Source: Aquarana catesbeiana (Eukaryota > Chordata > Amphibia > Anura > Ranidae). From it: 64,000 nt of DNA. This document shows positions 10,550 through 21,445 of this stretch, piece after piece. A program made the position numbers and the translations under genes. Numbering within the stretch: the first letter of the stretch is position 1; each line of letters starts with the position of its first letter. Under the pieces are notes generated by a model. The model was not told where the DNA came from. It did not search any database and saw only the letters and a list, made by a program, of their open reading frames with translations. The stretch lies in NCBI RefSeq assembly GCF_042186555.1, contig NC_133326.1:437284846-437348845 (forward strand), read 5' to 3'.

Positions 10550-11861
10550 TTAAACTCTCCCCAAAATATCAATGATGTTATTATTTTTTTGAATAACATC
10601 ATTGATGTTTTTCTTGATGTTTTCCAAAGCTAAATTACACCCCATGATCTCCCCAATCAGGATCTGTGCACTTTCAGAGGTGAAATGCCCTGGGTCCACA
10701 ACATCGCGATCACCTAAAAAGAGAGAAAACCAAAAGAAAAACCAGGTATTATAAATATGCCGGCATCCATCTCTTACCTGAGTCTGTGGTCGCAGACACG
10801 CACCTGTTGTGGTGCCAATTTCCACCACGTCTTCTTCCTCCTCCTGCTCTTCTTGGGTTGGGGGTATTTCCCCTTCTTCCCGAGGTGGGGGGTCTGTGGT
10901 CTCCTCGGATGAGGGGTGTCCTCCGAGTCTTTTCTCCCCTATGTAAAACAAAAATGGTATAATTAGCACACAGATATTTGATGGCCGAAATATAAAGATG
11001 AAACATTGCTTGGAAGTGGGGTACAATTGTCTATTTTGGCAGAGTTCCAAGATGTAGCATTTTTATTGTCCGTTCTCAAGCTTCAAGACTTTACCTGTCT
11101 TGTACAAGCTTCACAGATGGAGACCCCCCCTATAGTATACACTGGAGCACCTGTGTGGGCCCCCTAATAAAAAGGGTGTTCTGGTGTCCCACACTAGTGC
11201 TCCAGCGTCCAGATGTGAAAACAGCTGCTGAGTGTCCTCTCCTTACACAGAATCTAGTTTGCATTTCATTCTAGTCACAAACCCATCTACACAACCAAAT
11301 ATTTTTCATACAAGTAGGCCCTAAAAAATGTGGGCAAATGCATATGGCCTAAACAATGGTGTTTTATAGGCCGAAAGAAAAATGTTTGATACGAATGAAT
11401 AATGGGCCCATGAACATGAAAGTTGCCATTTTAAACTGTACAACACTTAAGAAAAGCACATGGAGCAGCACGAACGTAATAAAGACAAAAAGAATAGGAA
11501 CACAGCACTACTTACTTTTTTGCAGCACTCTCCGGATCTTTCTGTACTGCTCGGGCTCTCTTAATTTCAGGTCCGAAGACCGCTTCCTGAGCTGATCTTT
11601 CGATCGTCGTACCCCGAAATTCCGGTGCAGACTTTTGACCACTTTCGCCATGATCTTGGCCTTTCTGATATTGGGGTTGGGGTAAGGTCCATACTTTCCA
11701 TCATGATCGGCCTTCTTCAGGATGTCGACCATCTCCAACATCTCCCCAAAGGACATATTTGAGGCCTTAAATCGTCTCCTTTTGGATCGGGACGTTTCCG
11801 GATGCGGGCTTTCCTCCTCTTCGTTGCTATAATTAGCACGCACCTGCTCTGACTCCGCCAT
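10550..11861 (-). CDS. Myb/SANT-like DNA-binding protein of Harbinger, three exons
   Basis: Proposed exons on the minus strand are 11861-11516, 10938-10778 and 10713-10550, each at GT/AG borders by eye. Exon 1 carries the Myb/SANT-like domain: FGEMLEMVDILKKADHDGKY, IRKAKIMAKVVKSLHRNFGV and KDQLRKRSSDLKLREPEQYR, preceded by an acidic stretch and a KRRRFK basic patch. Exon 2 is Glu/Pro-rich. Exon 3 is a short helical tail (IKKNINDVIQKNNNIIDIL). In Harbinger elements such a protein helps the transposase bind DNA and enter the nucleus. With these sites the exon 2-3 joint is one base out of phase, so either the joint differs or there is a frameshift. An upstream in-frame ATG at 11942 is possible. 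Confidence 0.7.
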
Positions 11862-12146
11862 GTGCTCTTCACCCACTGCGCCGAATGAAACGGGGCGGGG
11901 AATAGATTGAAAGAACGTCGGGGCGGGCGGAGTTAAACACATGCGCAGTGTGTATAAAGCGTAACACGCGTGCGTAGTACGTACGATCTGTGAGCGGAGG
12001 AAGGAGTATCGGAGGCGCCAATCGTGATAACGAAGGTAAGAGCCAAACTTGGGCCTATACTGCTTCTAGATTGAGGCCTATATTGTAACTAGATTAGGAG
12101 AGTTTTGCCTGACATTAGGGTTTGTCTTGTGTTGTGTCTTGCAGTG
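11862..12146. promoter_or_regulatory. Shared divergent promoter of the Myb/SANT and MADF genes
   Basis: Only 285 bp separate the two divergent start codons. The stretch is GC-rich with CpGs, unlike its AT-rich surroundings, and holds TGTATAAAGCG at about 11950. A donor-like GAAG|GTAAGAG near 12034 and an acceptor TCTTGCAG at 12143 suggest a short 5' UTR intron in the MADF transcript. Confidence 0.45.
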
Positions 12147-13182
12147 AAAATGGATATCTTGAACAATACCGATCAATCTTCATTGGCATGTTCAGGGAGC
12201 GCCTTGTCTGTGGCAGATAAACCACCCACATTATAGGAACCAAACAAAGAGGAAGGCAGCACTGGATCAATTTCTGGAAATTGTGAAGCAGGTGATCCCC
12301 ACGGCAGACACCACCTATTTGAAGATCCTAATTGGTGGCCTGAGGAGCACTTATCTAAGGGAGCACAAGAAGGTCCAGTATTCGCAGAGATCCGGAGCAG
12401 CAGATGACATCTATGTCCCCAGGATGTGGTACTATGACAGGCTGCATTTTCTGGCAGGCCAGACTGAACCCAGGTCATCACTCTCCAGTCTTCCTTCCAC
12501 GCTTCCTTCCCCCCCAGCTGAGGCTTCTGACGCCCAACCTGGGCCTTCCAGGCAGCAACATGTGGAGGAGCCCAGCTTGAGCCAGGTATAGCATTCTTCT
12601 AAATAGTTCAGGTTGTCCAATCAATGATGTTAACTAGATGTTAGTTTGGAGTACTAATTTATGTTTGGGATTGATGATGCAGAAACTAAAACCATGTCCC
12701 TTTTTCATACACAGGGAAGTCTCAGCCAGGAGGTGGCCGGGCCGAGCAGGCTGCCTGATATGCAGGTCCCTCCCCTACACCCGCAAAGAGAAAGTGGCAG
12801 GAAGAGAAGTACCCTAGAGGAGGTTGCCATAGGTCTCTTTTGGAAGGCTACAGAGGCCCTGACAGCCCCCCACACTGTGGAGGAGGACTTTGCTGGCATA
12901 ATTGCCTGTAAAATGCAGCGGATGGAGGAGGGCCAACAACTCATGTGTGAGTCATTAATGTTGGAAGCTCTCAATAAGGGGTTGAGGGGCCAAATAACAT
13001 CTGCTACCCACATTTGTGACCTCACACATGGTCCTCCTCCTCCTCCAGGTCCTTCTACTTCTCCTCCTCCTCCAGGTCCTACTAGTCCTCCTCCTCCTCC
13101 AGGTCCTACTCCTCCTCCTGCCACATCTCCAACAGCAGAGCCACAGCCGGGAAGGAAGCGTGGAAAGAAGACCAGAAAGTGA
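12147..13182 (+). pseudogene. MADF-domain protein of Harbinger, two coding exons, one frameshift
   Basis: Exon 1 starts at ATG 12147 or its near-frame equivalent. It encodes a MADF-like domain with PCLWQINHPHYRNQTKR, FLEIVKQV, LIGGLRSTYLREHKKV and DDIYVPRMWYYDRLHFL. A one-base shift near 12203 separates the first ~20 residues from the rest. Exon 1 ends at CAG|GTATAG (12588). Exon 2 starts after TACACAG at 12714 and encodes a helical segment (FAGIIACKMQRMEEGQQLMCES) then a Pro-rich tail of GPPPPPGP units and a basic end (GRKRGKKTRK). MADF domains are Myb/SANT-related DNA binders. The gene is divergent from the Myb/SANT gene. AATAAA lies at 13432. Confidence 0.68.
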
Positions 13183-13352
13183 TGACCCTGGGTCCAGTCT
13201 GGTCTGGCAAAAGATGCAGCCTCTTGTGGTACCACAGCCTGGGGACACAGATGTCATCTGCTGCTTTCCGGATCTCTGGGACTTCTGGATCAGACTGCAC
13301 TCCCTTACATATGGACTCCTCAGGCCACCAATTTTGATGTTAAAGAATTGAT
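12310..13352. repeat. Inverted partial duplicate of the MADF exon
   Basis: 13185-13352 is a diverged reverse complement of 12310-12485, the core of the MADF exon. Its minus strand still reads IGGLRSPYVRE and SQRSG. The copy lies directly after the stop codon, so the transcript could fold back on itself. Confidence 0.75.
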
Positions 13353-13431
13353 GTCTGCCCTGGCCCAAGGCTTTGCTAATTTCTGCTGTTTCTCCAGTGT
13401 TGCCTCCCTCTTTGTTTGGTTCTGAGCCCTT

Positions 13432-13437
13432 AATAAA
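13432..13437 (+). terminator. Polyadenylation signal downstream of the MADF gene
   Basis: AATAAA follows the inverted duplicate and lies 250 bp after the MADF stop codon. Confidence 0.45.
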
Positions 13438-13442
13438 GGGTT

Positions 13443-14207
13443 TTTGGTTTCAATTATACTCTCCTATGTGTGTTTTCCTTCAAAAAGGACAGTTTGTTTG
13501 AGAGGAGGCAGGTACATTTCTAAAGTACAATGTGAAATTAACAAGGAACACCAACACCAAACAATCTCCTTGAGATTAAATAATATAAGATATCAATGGT
13601 GTTGTGGTAACTTGACACATAAAACACACACAAAAATATTCTGGAGTAAAACTAAAAATAAAATAAAACAAAGATCAGCCTTGGAAAAAATACAAACCTA
13701 AAAAAAAAAAAAAAAAATGCCTTTAAAAAAAAAAACAAAAAAAAAAAAAAATTTTGTCAGATGTGACAAATCAAAATATATTGAGGGAATCCCGATAAAG
13801 AATAAAGAAAGAAGTTTGTGAGAAGTCTGTGTGAATATGAGCAGCAAAACTACTTCATTCTTCTCACATTATAAAGAAGAAGAGAGTGCGCTGTATTAAA
13901 CCATTTTTAACATTGCACCGTGACGAAAGTGTTGTATCCATTGCGAACGCTAAGTTTACCAGACCAAGCTGTTCCGTCTCGGAATTTCTTCTGAGCATGT
14001 GTGGCACTTTGTATGTCGGAACAGGCCACATGGTCGGAATTGACGCGATCGGATTTTGTCGGAAAATTTTATAGCCTGCTCTTAAACTTTGTGTGTCGGA
14101 AAATCCGATGGAAAATGTCTGATGGAGCCCACACACGGTCGGAATTTCCGACAACACGCTCCGATCGGACATTTTCCATCGGAAAATCTGACCATGTGTA
14201 CGGGGCA
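13443..14207. other. Harbinger right subterminal region, non-coding
   Basis: AT-rich, with A-runs at 13700-13755, then from about 13900 GC-balanced DNA with many TCCGACA/TCGGAA words leading into the terminal repeat. No gene seen. Confidence 0.6.
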
Positions 14208-14634
14208 TTAGGTTGATTCAGTTGTCTGTGGGCTGGTCGGTAAGTAAGCTTGTTTTTTTCCTTGGATTTATCCTTGGCCCTGTTTATATCTTAAGTTGCC
14301 TTCCAGTGCTGCTTACTGCGATGGCCAGTTATAGGTGGGAGAAGTGGCACCTTTTTTGTATCACTGTATATTGGTCTGCCCTCCACCTATCCATCAGAAT
14401 GCATGTGCTTCCACTATGGAGTCACTCATAAGTTAGTGATAGGAACTACAGAAACCAGGGTGCCTTGACAAGGCTCTGTAGCTTACGCACGCATTTGCAG
14501 ATGTGTGCAAACTAAACCCCTTTAACGCATACTGTTAGACAGGTTGATTCGGTTGTCTGCAGGCTGGTCAGTAAGTAAGCTTGGTTTTTTTCTTGGATTT
14601 ATCCTTGGCCCTGTTTACATCTGTGTTGGAATTA

Positions 14635-15460
14635 GCTGGGACTTGTCCCGGTTGATCAACCAACCAAGGGACCGCAGAAAATCCTATGCTTCCTGCAAGT
14701 TCTCCTCCAATTGCCAAAAAGATTGTGTGACAAACAGCAGATCGTCCAAGTAAGGGATTACAGTAATGGCCTTGATTCTTAACGGGCTAAAGCCTCTGCC
14801 AGGACTTTTGTAAAAATCCTCGGAGAGGATGCTAGTCCAAATGGTAGTGCCCAGAACTGAAAATGAAGAACCTCCGAATTCACTCTGACTGCCAGCCTGA
14901 GAAACTTCTCAAAGTCTCAATGTATTGGGATATGCAGGTATTCATACCTGAGATCGATCGTTGCCATATAGCAATCTGGAAACAGGAGAATTGTTATTGT
15001 GAAAATGGACTCCATCCTGAAGCGTTTGTACTTCACAAACCAGTTTAAAGGCTGGCGATTTAGGATTAACCTGAATTTGCCTGATGGTTTTCTAACCATG
15101 AACACATGGGAATACACTCCCTGGCAGCATTCCTTCTGGGGCACCTGAATGAGGACCTGCTGATCCACTAGCTCCCCTAATAGTAGACTCAGAGCCTCTG
15201 CTTTTTCCAGATCTCTGGGTAACCGGGTGACCAGAAAGCTGGACGGGAGAATTAAGTTGAATTCCAACTTTTAGCTTGTTCTTTATTAAGTCTAATATGA
15301 ACGGGCTTGAAGTTGCCACGGTCCATTGTGGAAGGAAGCCCCCTAGTCTCCCTCTCATCGGGACGCAGGAGTCACTGGGGTTTCGTGGTGGTCTGTGGAG
15401 GATTGAATAAGATTCCTCCTCTCCCCTTGTGCCCTGTCCAGTGCTTTTTAGGGCGGCCAT
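14635..15460 (-). pseudogene. DIRS pol, N-terminal RT part
   Basis: On the minus strand, 15460 to 14635 reads a linker (RGRLGGFLPQWTVATS) and then RT blocks: LLGELVDQQVLIQVPQ, GVYSHVFMVRKPSGKFRLIL, KRFRMESIF and MATIDLRYEYLHIPIH. A frameshift separates 15460-15270 from 15267-14917. The part up to 14635 (DKSQLIPTQ) joins the RT at 905. The DIRS-type spacing and the order gag, RT, RNase H support the family call. Confidence 0.8.
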
Positions 15461-16012
15461 CTCTCTCCTGTTGGGCCTGCTGTCTGTAGCCTCGAAAAAA
15501 ACGTTTACCCTCTGCCTTTTCTTCTTTTCTGGGAACGCTTTTTTCTTATCCTGGGTTCGCTCCAGAGCCTCCTGGAGACCAGGTCCAAACAGGCGATCAC
15601 CTGAAAAAGTTCAAGCTTTGACGCTGTATCACCCGTCCAAGCTTTCAACCACATGGCCCTTCTTGCAGAATTCACTAGTGCTGCTGACCTTAGCTGCCAG
15701 CTTCACTTACTCCGCCGAGACATCTGCTAAAATCCCAACAGCCTTAAATAACAAGGGAAAAGATTTAAATAGCTGCTGCCTGGACATGCCTGCCAAAATG
15801 TGAGACTGTAATTGCGTTAACCAGCACTCCAAGTTTCTGGCAACACAAGTTGCTGCTAGGGCTGGCTTTAGCCCAAAAGAAGAGGTATCCCAAGCCCTTT
15901 ATAACAGCTCATTCCCCCTTTTGTCCATGGGGTGCTTAAGTGACCCCAGGTCGTCAAACACCAAATCGGTCATTTTAGAGACCTTGGCCAGAGGTGCATC
16001 CAACTTGGGAAT
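15461..16012 (-). pseudogene. DIRS gag-like ORF, C-terminal part
   Basis: The minus strand contains KLDAPLAKVSKMTDLVFDDL and LKHPMDKRGNELL (16012-15899), a hallmark of DIRS first ORFs, then a Lys/Arg-rich stretch near 15540-15460. The reading frame is interrupted. It continues across the gypsy insertion into 24779-25353. The GGAAT at 16008-16012 is the target site of that gypsy element. Confidence 0.7.
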
Positions 16013-16743
16013 TGTCAGGGACATATCAGTGGCCGTCGGGCGAACATGCATGCGCACAGGTGCACGAGGGGCCTTCCCAGGGCAGTTCTGCTGAAATCTC
16101 CACCAGGGGGCGCTGGAGTGCTCCCGCGCGCGCCCGTTCGCGCGTGCGCGCCCGTTCGCGCTAGCGCTGTTTGGCGCCAAAGGCCCTTTAAAAGACTGTC
16201 AGATGCTTCCATCAGGTGCTGTTCGTCTGCAGCTCTGCACCTGAGTTCCTGTATCCTGCCTGTTGTTGTATTGCTAGTGACCCGGTTCCGTCTGACCATT
16301 CTCCTGTCTCCAATCCGACCCGGCCTGCCTGACCTCGCTTATATCTTGTGACCCGTTGCCAAACTCCTGCCTGCCTGACTATTCTTGGATCATCCCTCCT
16401 GCCATATACTTGCCTGATCTCCTGCCTAACGGACTGTCTGACTCTGCTTTGCCTGTGTCCTGTGACGCTGCTTCCAGCCTGCTCTGCCAAGTTCCAGGTT
16501 CTGCTGCTGCCAAATCATCCACCTGTCTGCCTACTGATCCGCTTCAGCCTACCTGCATCCGCAGCTCAGCCATTCCGGAGGGACGTCTTTCCGGTTCCAG
16601 TGTTTGCTACCGCAGGAACCTGCATCAGGCCCTCCTACCCACTGTGCTCAAGAGACCACTGTTCCCACTTCCAGTGGCTCCTGAACCAGCGTTTAAGAGA
16701 GATCTCCTTCTACCAGTCGGGCTCAACTACCAGGTACCTAACA
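16013..16743 (+). repeat. 5' LTR of gypsy 1
   Basis: 731 bp, TGTCAGGG...CTAACA. It has a CG-rich block (CGCGCGCCCGTTCGCG repeats at 16125-16160) and TTTAAAAG near 16190 that may serve as a TATA-like element. It pairs with 20890-21445 plus 24617-24773. Confidence 0.88.
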
Positions 16744-16755
16744 GTACGAACAGCC

Positions 16756-18352
16756 ATGACTGAGCCCGCAGGAGAGACCTCCCATCAAGGAGATCTGTAC
16801 GCACCTAGCGGCACTCACCCAGGCAGTAAAGACTTTACAAGACAGCTACAACAGACTGGAGGGTCAAGTGCTGAACCTTAGTGGTCCTGGAGGTGTGGCC
16901 TCTGCCTCCGCAGCTGCTCCAGCACAGGCTGCTGCACCACCCTCTGTGGTCATGCTCCCACCTGAACCAAGGGTCCCCATCCCTGAGAGATTTTCTGGTG
17001 ACCGAACCGAGTTTCTGGCCTTCCGCAGCGCCTGCCAACTTTACTTCACCCTACAGCCACGGACTTTTTCCTTGGAGGCTACTAAAGTGGGATTTGTCAT
17101 ATCCCTTCTTCAAGGGGAACCCCAGACCTGGGCCTACCGCCTGCTTGAAACCAACTCTGTACAGATCCAGTCTTTGTCTGCCTTCTTCGAAGCCATGGCC
17201 CAGTTGTACGAGGACCCTCAGCGGACTGCCACCGCTGAGGCAGCTTTGTTCGCGCTCCAGCAAGGCCACAGGTCGGCCGAGGACTATGTTACGGACTTCC
17301 GACGCTGGAGCGCGGACACTCAATGGAACAACGCAGCTTTACGTCATCAGTTCCGCATGGGGTTATCTGAAAGTCTAAAGGATGAGCTTGCTCGGGTAGG
17401 GATGCCTGATACCCTTGAAGAACTCATCGCTCTTACCATCCAGATTGACTGACGCCTTCGTGAGCGCCGGTCTGAACGCTCTTCCCAGCAAACGCACCCT
17501 ATGTGGATGACTGCAAAAGTTCCGGTTCCTGCCTCCCGGTATCTACCTCCTGCCTGCCCAAGTCCGCCCACCCTAACACCTGATGCTCCCAAACCAATGC
17601 AACTGGGACTTATGTGCTCTACTTTGCCCCCAGAAGAACGGGCCCGCAGACGCCAGCTAAACCTCTGTCTCTACTGTGGTGGGGCGGGCCACTACGTGAA
17701 CAACTGTCCAGTCAAGACTTGTAAGTGTTTTCCTTCTACTCCGGCCAGTTTATCCGCCTTAACCGCCAATGCAACTCAACTTGCTCTCCCTCTCTCATTA
17801 CAGCTCCAGGGAAGAACAATCCGGGTCAACGCCATTATCGATTCCAGGGCATGTAACTGCTTTATTGATTCTGCTTTCGCTACTCAACAAAATCTTCCCC
17901 TAAAAGACAAGACACACAGACTCTCAGTTTTTCTGGCCGATGGGTCCCACATAAAATCAGGACAAGTCTCTCAAGAAACCCTTCCTCTGTCTGCCACCTG
18001 TTTATCTCAACACAAAGAAATCCTAACTCTGGACGTTATCGCTTCTCCATTATTTCCGATCATTTTGGGCATGCCCTGGCTCCAGGCCCATAACCCTCAC
18101 GTGAACTGGTCAACGGGTGAAATCAAGTTTCGGTCACCCTACTGCCAAAAACATTGCTTACCTGAACCCTCTAAGCCTGCTGCTACTTTACTTTGTATGG
18201 ACATTGACCAAGACCTGCTTCAAACCATACCAGAGGCCTATCGGGAATTTGCGGATGTGTTCAGCAAGAAGGGAGCGGACTCCCTGCCACCCCATCGTCC
18301 CTATGATTGCCCAATTGAGCTGCTCCCTGGGGCTGAGATTCCCGCTGTCTGA
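16756..18352 (+). pseudogene. Gypsy 1 gag and protease region
   Basis: Gag starts at ATG 16756. A frameshift near 16795 separates the first dozen residues from the coiled-coil segment and the gag core (PRVPIPERFSGDRTEFLAF, ending near LEELIALTIQID). A TGA at 17450 interrupts the linker. The zinc knuckle CLYCGGAGHYVNNC is of the CX2CX4HX4C type. The protease follows with the active-site motif changed to DSRACNCFID, where DSG is expected, so it is probably inactive. ILGMPWLQAHNP is the conserved protease end. The frame closes at 18352 just before the RT. Confidence 0.85.
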
Positions 18353-20889
18353 AAAAGAACAAGAGGCACTTAAGATATACATAAATGAGAACCTCGAAAA
18401 GGGCTTTATTCGACCTTCTACTTCCCCCGCTGGTGCCGGAATATTTTTTGTCTCCAAAAAAGATCAGACTCTTTGTCCATGTGTGGACTATCGGGAGTTA
18501 AACAAGGTTACGGTCAAAAACCGCTACCCGTTGCCTCTGATACCTGAACTGTTCCAGGTCTGCCATCATCTTCACCAAGCTGGATCTAAGAGGGGCCTAC
18601 AATCTGGTCTGCATTCGGGCCGGAGATGAATGGAAGACGGCTTTCCGGACCCGTTTCGGACACTATGAGTATCTGGTCATGCCCTTCGGCCTATGCAATG
18701 CTCCTGCCACTTTCCAGCATCTGGTCAACGATGTGTTCAGAGATTTCCTGGACATCTTTGTAATCGTCTACTTGGATGACATCTTAATCTTCTCCAGTTC
18801 ACTCAATTAACATAGGGAACATGTTCGTAGGGTCCTGGACCGTCTTCGTTTGCACGGACTGTATGCTAAAGCGGAGAAGTGCGAATTTGAACAAGAAGAG
18901 ATTCAGTTTCTGGGGTTAGTGATCTCCCCAACCGGCATCAAAATGGACCCTCAGAAGGTGTCCGCTGTGCTAGATTGGCCAGCTCCTCTGGACAAGAAGG
19001 GCGTGCAACGCTTTATTGGATTTGCAAATTTTTATAGGAAGTTCATTAGGGGGTTTTCTGCCATTATCTCCCGCATCACGCAGCTAACCAAGCAGAACTC
19101 ACGTTTCCACTGGAGCCCGGAGGCTCAGGGGGCCTTTGAAGAATTAAAGAGATGTTTCACTTCAGCTCCGATCCTTGGAGCCTTAGAAGAATGGAGATAC
19201 TTGTTAGAGGGCGCAGTCCATCCAGTGCTGATATATACTGACCACAAGAATCTCGAATACTTAAGATCTGCTAAGAGATTGAAACCCCGACAGGCCCGAT
19301 GGGCTCTATTCTTTACACGTTTCTGTTTCCACATTACTTACCGGCCTGGATCTAAAAACGTAAAACCAGACGCGCTGTCGCGCATGTTTGAGAACCCTAA
19401 AGACCTTTCAGTACCTGACACCATCCTGCCGGCAAACAGCTTCCTACTTCTTCAAACGGATCTCCTGTCCATGATCAGGGAAGCATCACCAGAACCTTCA
19501 AGTCTCCAGGGATCCTCTTTAACACCCCGAGATGGATTATTGTGGAGAGGAAGCCAAATATTTGTACCGGAGAGCGCCCGAGTCAAGGTGCTGACATTAT
19601 TGCATGACCACCCACTTGCAGGACATTTTGGGGTCCACAAGACCCTTGAGCTTGTGCAACGCACTTTCTGGTGGCCTAACCTGAAGGAATTTTGCAGAAA
19701 GTACGTTAACTCTTGTTCTGTTTGCATTCAGAATAAAACTTCCAGGAACAGAGCCTGGGGACTACTGAGACCGTTGCCTATACCAGATAGACCCTGGAGG
19801 ATGATAGCAATGGACTTTATAGTTGAACTACCATGCTCTGAAGGATGTTCGGCGATCTTTGTGGTCGTCGACCGGCTGTCTAAAATGGCCCACTTCGTGC
19901 TCCTAAAGGGAACACCTTCTGCTGTTGAAACGGCCCGTGTGTTCATCAAGGAGATTGTCAGGCTGCACGGAGTCCCCGCAAATATAGTGTCCGATAGGGG
20001 GGTGCAGTTTACTTCACGCTTCTGGAAAGCCCTATGTGAGATCTTGAAGATTGAACTAGCCCTGTCCTCAGCATACCATCCCCAAACGAATGGGCAAACT
20101 GAAAGGACAAACCAGACACTGGAGCAATACATTAGGTGTTTCACATCTTTTGTGCAAGATGATTGGGTGTCCCTGCTGCCCCTAGCGGAATTCGCTTATA
20201 ATAATGCTAGTCACTGTGCCACTGGTCAATCTCCTTTCTTTGCCAATTATGGTTTTCATGTATCTTTTTTACCAGATTTTCTTCCAGAGTCCTCAGTTCC
20301 AGCGGTCCAGGATACAGTGCAGTTCCTCAGTCATAATAACCGGATGTTACAGGAAGCGGTATCCAAGGCACAAGCAGACAGCAAGAGGATCTTCGATCAA
20401 AAAAGAAGAGGAGATCTAAACCTTCAGCTTGGTGATAAGGTATGGCTATCTACCAATAATATTAGGTTGACTTGTCCTTCCAAAAAGCTTGCTCCTAAAT
20501 TTATTGGGCCCTTCCCTGTGAAAAGGAAAATCAACGAGGTATCCTATGAACTGTGTATACCTGACTCTCTTAAAATCCACCCTGTGTTTCATGTGTTGCT
20601 TTTGAAGCATGCTGTAGATGATCCCTTTCCTGATAGGGGCACCGGGGTCCCTGAACCTGTCTTGGTGGACGGTAATGAGGAATACGAAGTGGAGGCCATC
20701 CTTGATTGCAGAAAGAGATCTGGGCAATTACAGTTTTTGATTAAATGGAAGGGGTATGGTCTGGAAAATAACTCATGGGAACCTGACAGTAATATTCATG
20801 CTAAACGTTTGATCCATGCCTATTTCTCTGCTCATCCTGAAAAGAAGAGTTATCTGGGCATCCGGAGGCTGCCCGTTGGGAGGGGGCAA
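18353..20889 (+). pseudogene. Gypsy 1 pol: RT, RNase H, integrase, chromodomain
   Basis: RT blocks begin at 18350 (EKGFIRPSTSPAGAGIFFV). A frameshift follows near 18565, the catalytic YLDDILIF is at about 18770 and a TAA is at 18808. From 18850 the frame stays open for over 670 codons. It covers the RT thumb, an RNase H lacking roughly 60 residues between SAPIL and LEEWRYLLEGA, and an integrase: HH-CC region near 19605-19730, catalytic Asp in MDFIVEL, Asp in VSDRGVQF and Glu in TNGQTERTN. A chromodomain follows (EEYEVEAILD, LIKWKGYGLENNSWEP). The natural stop is lost and the frame runs into the 3' LTR to 21210. The RNase H deletion removes catalytic residues. Confidence 0.9.
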
Positions 20890-21445
20890 TGTCAGGGACA
20901 TATCAGTGGCCATCGGGCGAACATGCGTGCGCGCAGGTGCACGAGGGGCCTTCCCAGGGCAGTTCTGCTGAAATCTCCACCAGGGGGCGCCGGAGCGATC
21001 CCGCGCGCGCCCGTTCGCGCTAGCGCTGTTTGGCACCAAAGGCCCTTTAAAAGACTGTCAGATGCTTCCATCAGGTGCTGTTCTTCTGCAGCTCTGCACC
21101 TGAGTTCCTGTATCCTGCCTGTTGTTGTATTGCTAGTTACCCGGCTCCGTCTGACCATTCTCCTGTCTCCAATCCGACCCGGCCTGCCTGACCTCGCGTA
21201 TATCTTGTGACCCGTTGCCAAACTCCTGCCTGCCTGACTATTCTTGGATTATCCCTCCTGCCATATACTTGCCTGATCTCCTGCCTAACGGACTGTCTGA
21301 CTCTGCTTTGCCTGTGTCCTGTGACGCTGCTTCCAGCCTGCTCTGCCAAGTTCCAGGTTCTGCTGCTGCCAAATCATCCACCTGTCTGCCTACTGATCCG
21401 CTTCAGCCTACCTGCATCTGCAGCTCAGCCATTCCGGAGGGACGT

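Larger units (their letters stand above)
1421..14207 (+). mobile_element. PIF/Harbinger DNA transposon, 12.8 kb with later insertions
   Basis: The terminal inverted repeat TGCCCCGTACACACGG starts at 1421, and its complement (one mismatch) ends at 14207. Direct TTA repeats at 1418-1420 and 14208-14210 fit the 3 bp duplication of this superfamily. Subterminal DNA at both ends is dense in TCCGACA and CGGAAA words. Inside are a DDE transposase (plus strand), a Myb/SANT protein (minus) and a MADF protein (plus). Later arrivals are a LINE fragment (2305-3055), an LTR element (5793-9317) and a truncated CR1 (9383-10512). Removing these leaves a core of about 7.2 kb. The transposase exon is broken, so this copy probably cannot move itself. 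Confidence 0.88.
921..14622. mobile_element. Foldback element (~0.9 kb) in two halves, split by Harbinger
   Basis: The halves are 921-1420 and 14208-14622. The outer parts are long imperfect inverted repeats of each other: the left half reverse-complemented, with its AAGCTTGTTTTTTTCC and GGCCCTGTTTATAT blocks, matches 14213-14350 and again 14541-14620. A second, inner inverted repeat pairs 1073-1125 with 1367-1420 through GCGTTAAAAACAGGGGTTTA. The same arm occurs at 14490-14541. No coding capacity is visible. The family is unknown to me. A foldback or MITE of a DNA transposon is the simplest reading. Confidence 0.6.
909..14634. repeat. Imperfect 12 bp target duplication around the foldback element
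   Basis: GTGTTGGGATTA at 909-920 and GTGTTGGAATTA at 14623-14634 differ at one base. Joining the DIRS reading frame across one copy restores continuous RT sequence. This is therefore the likely target duplication made when the foldback entered the DIRS element. Confidence 0.55.

Noticed and set aside
12705..13235. Gly-rich minus-strand frame with GGGGG blocks
   Set aside because: It is the antisense of the Pro-rich tail of the MADF protein.
16348..16881. Long open frames inside the gypsy 1 LTR
   Set aside because: The same frames recur in the 3' LTR, have no domain and overlap LTR control sequence.
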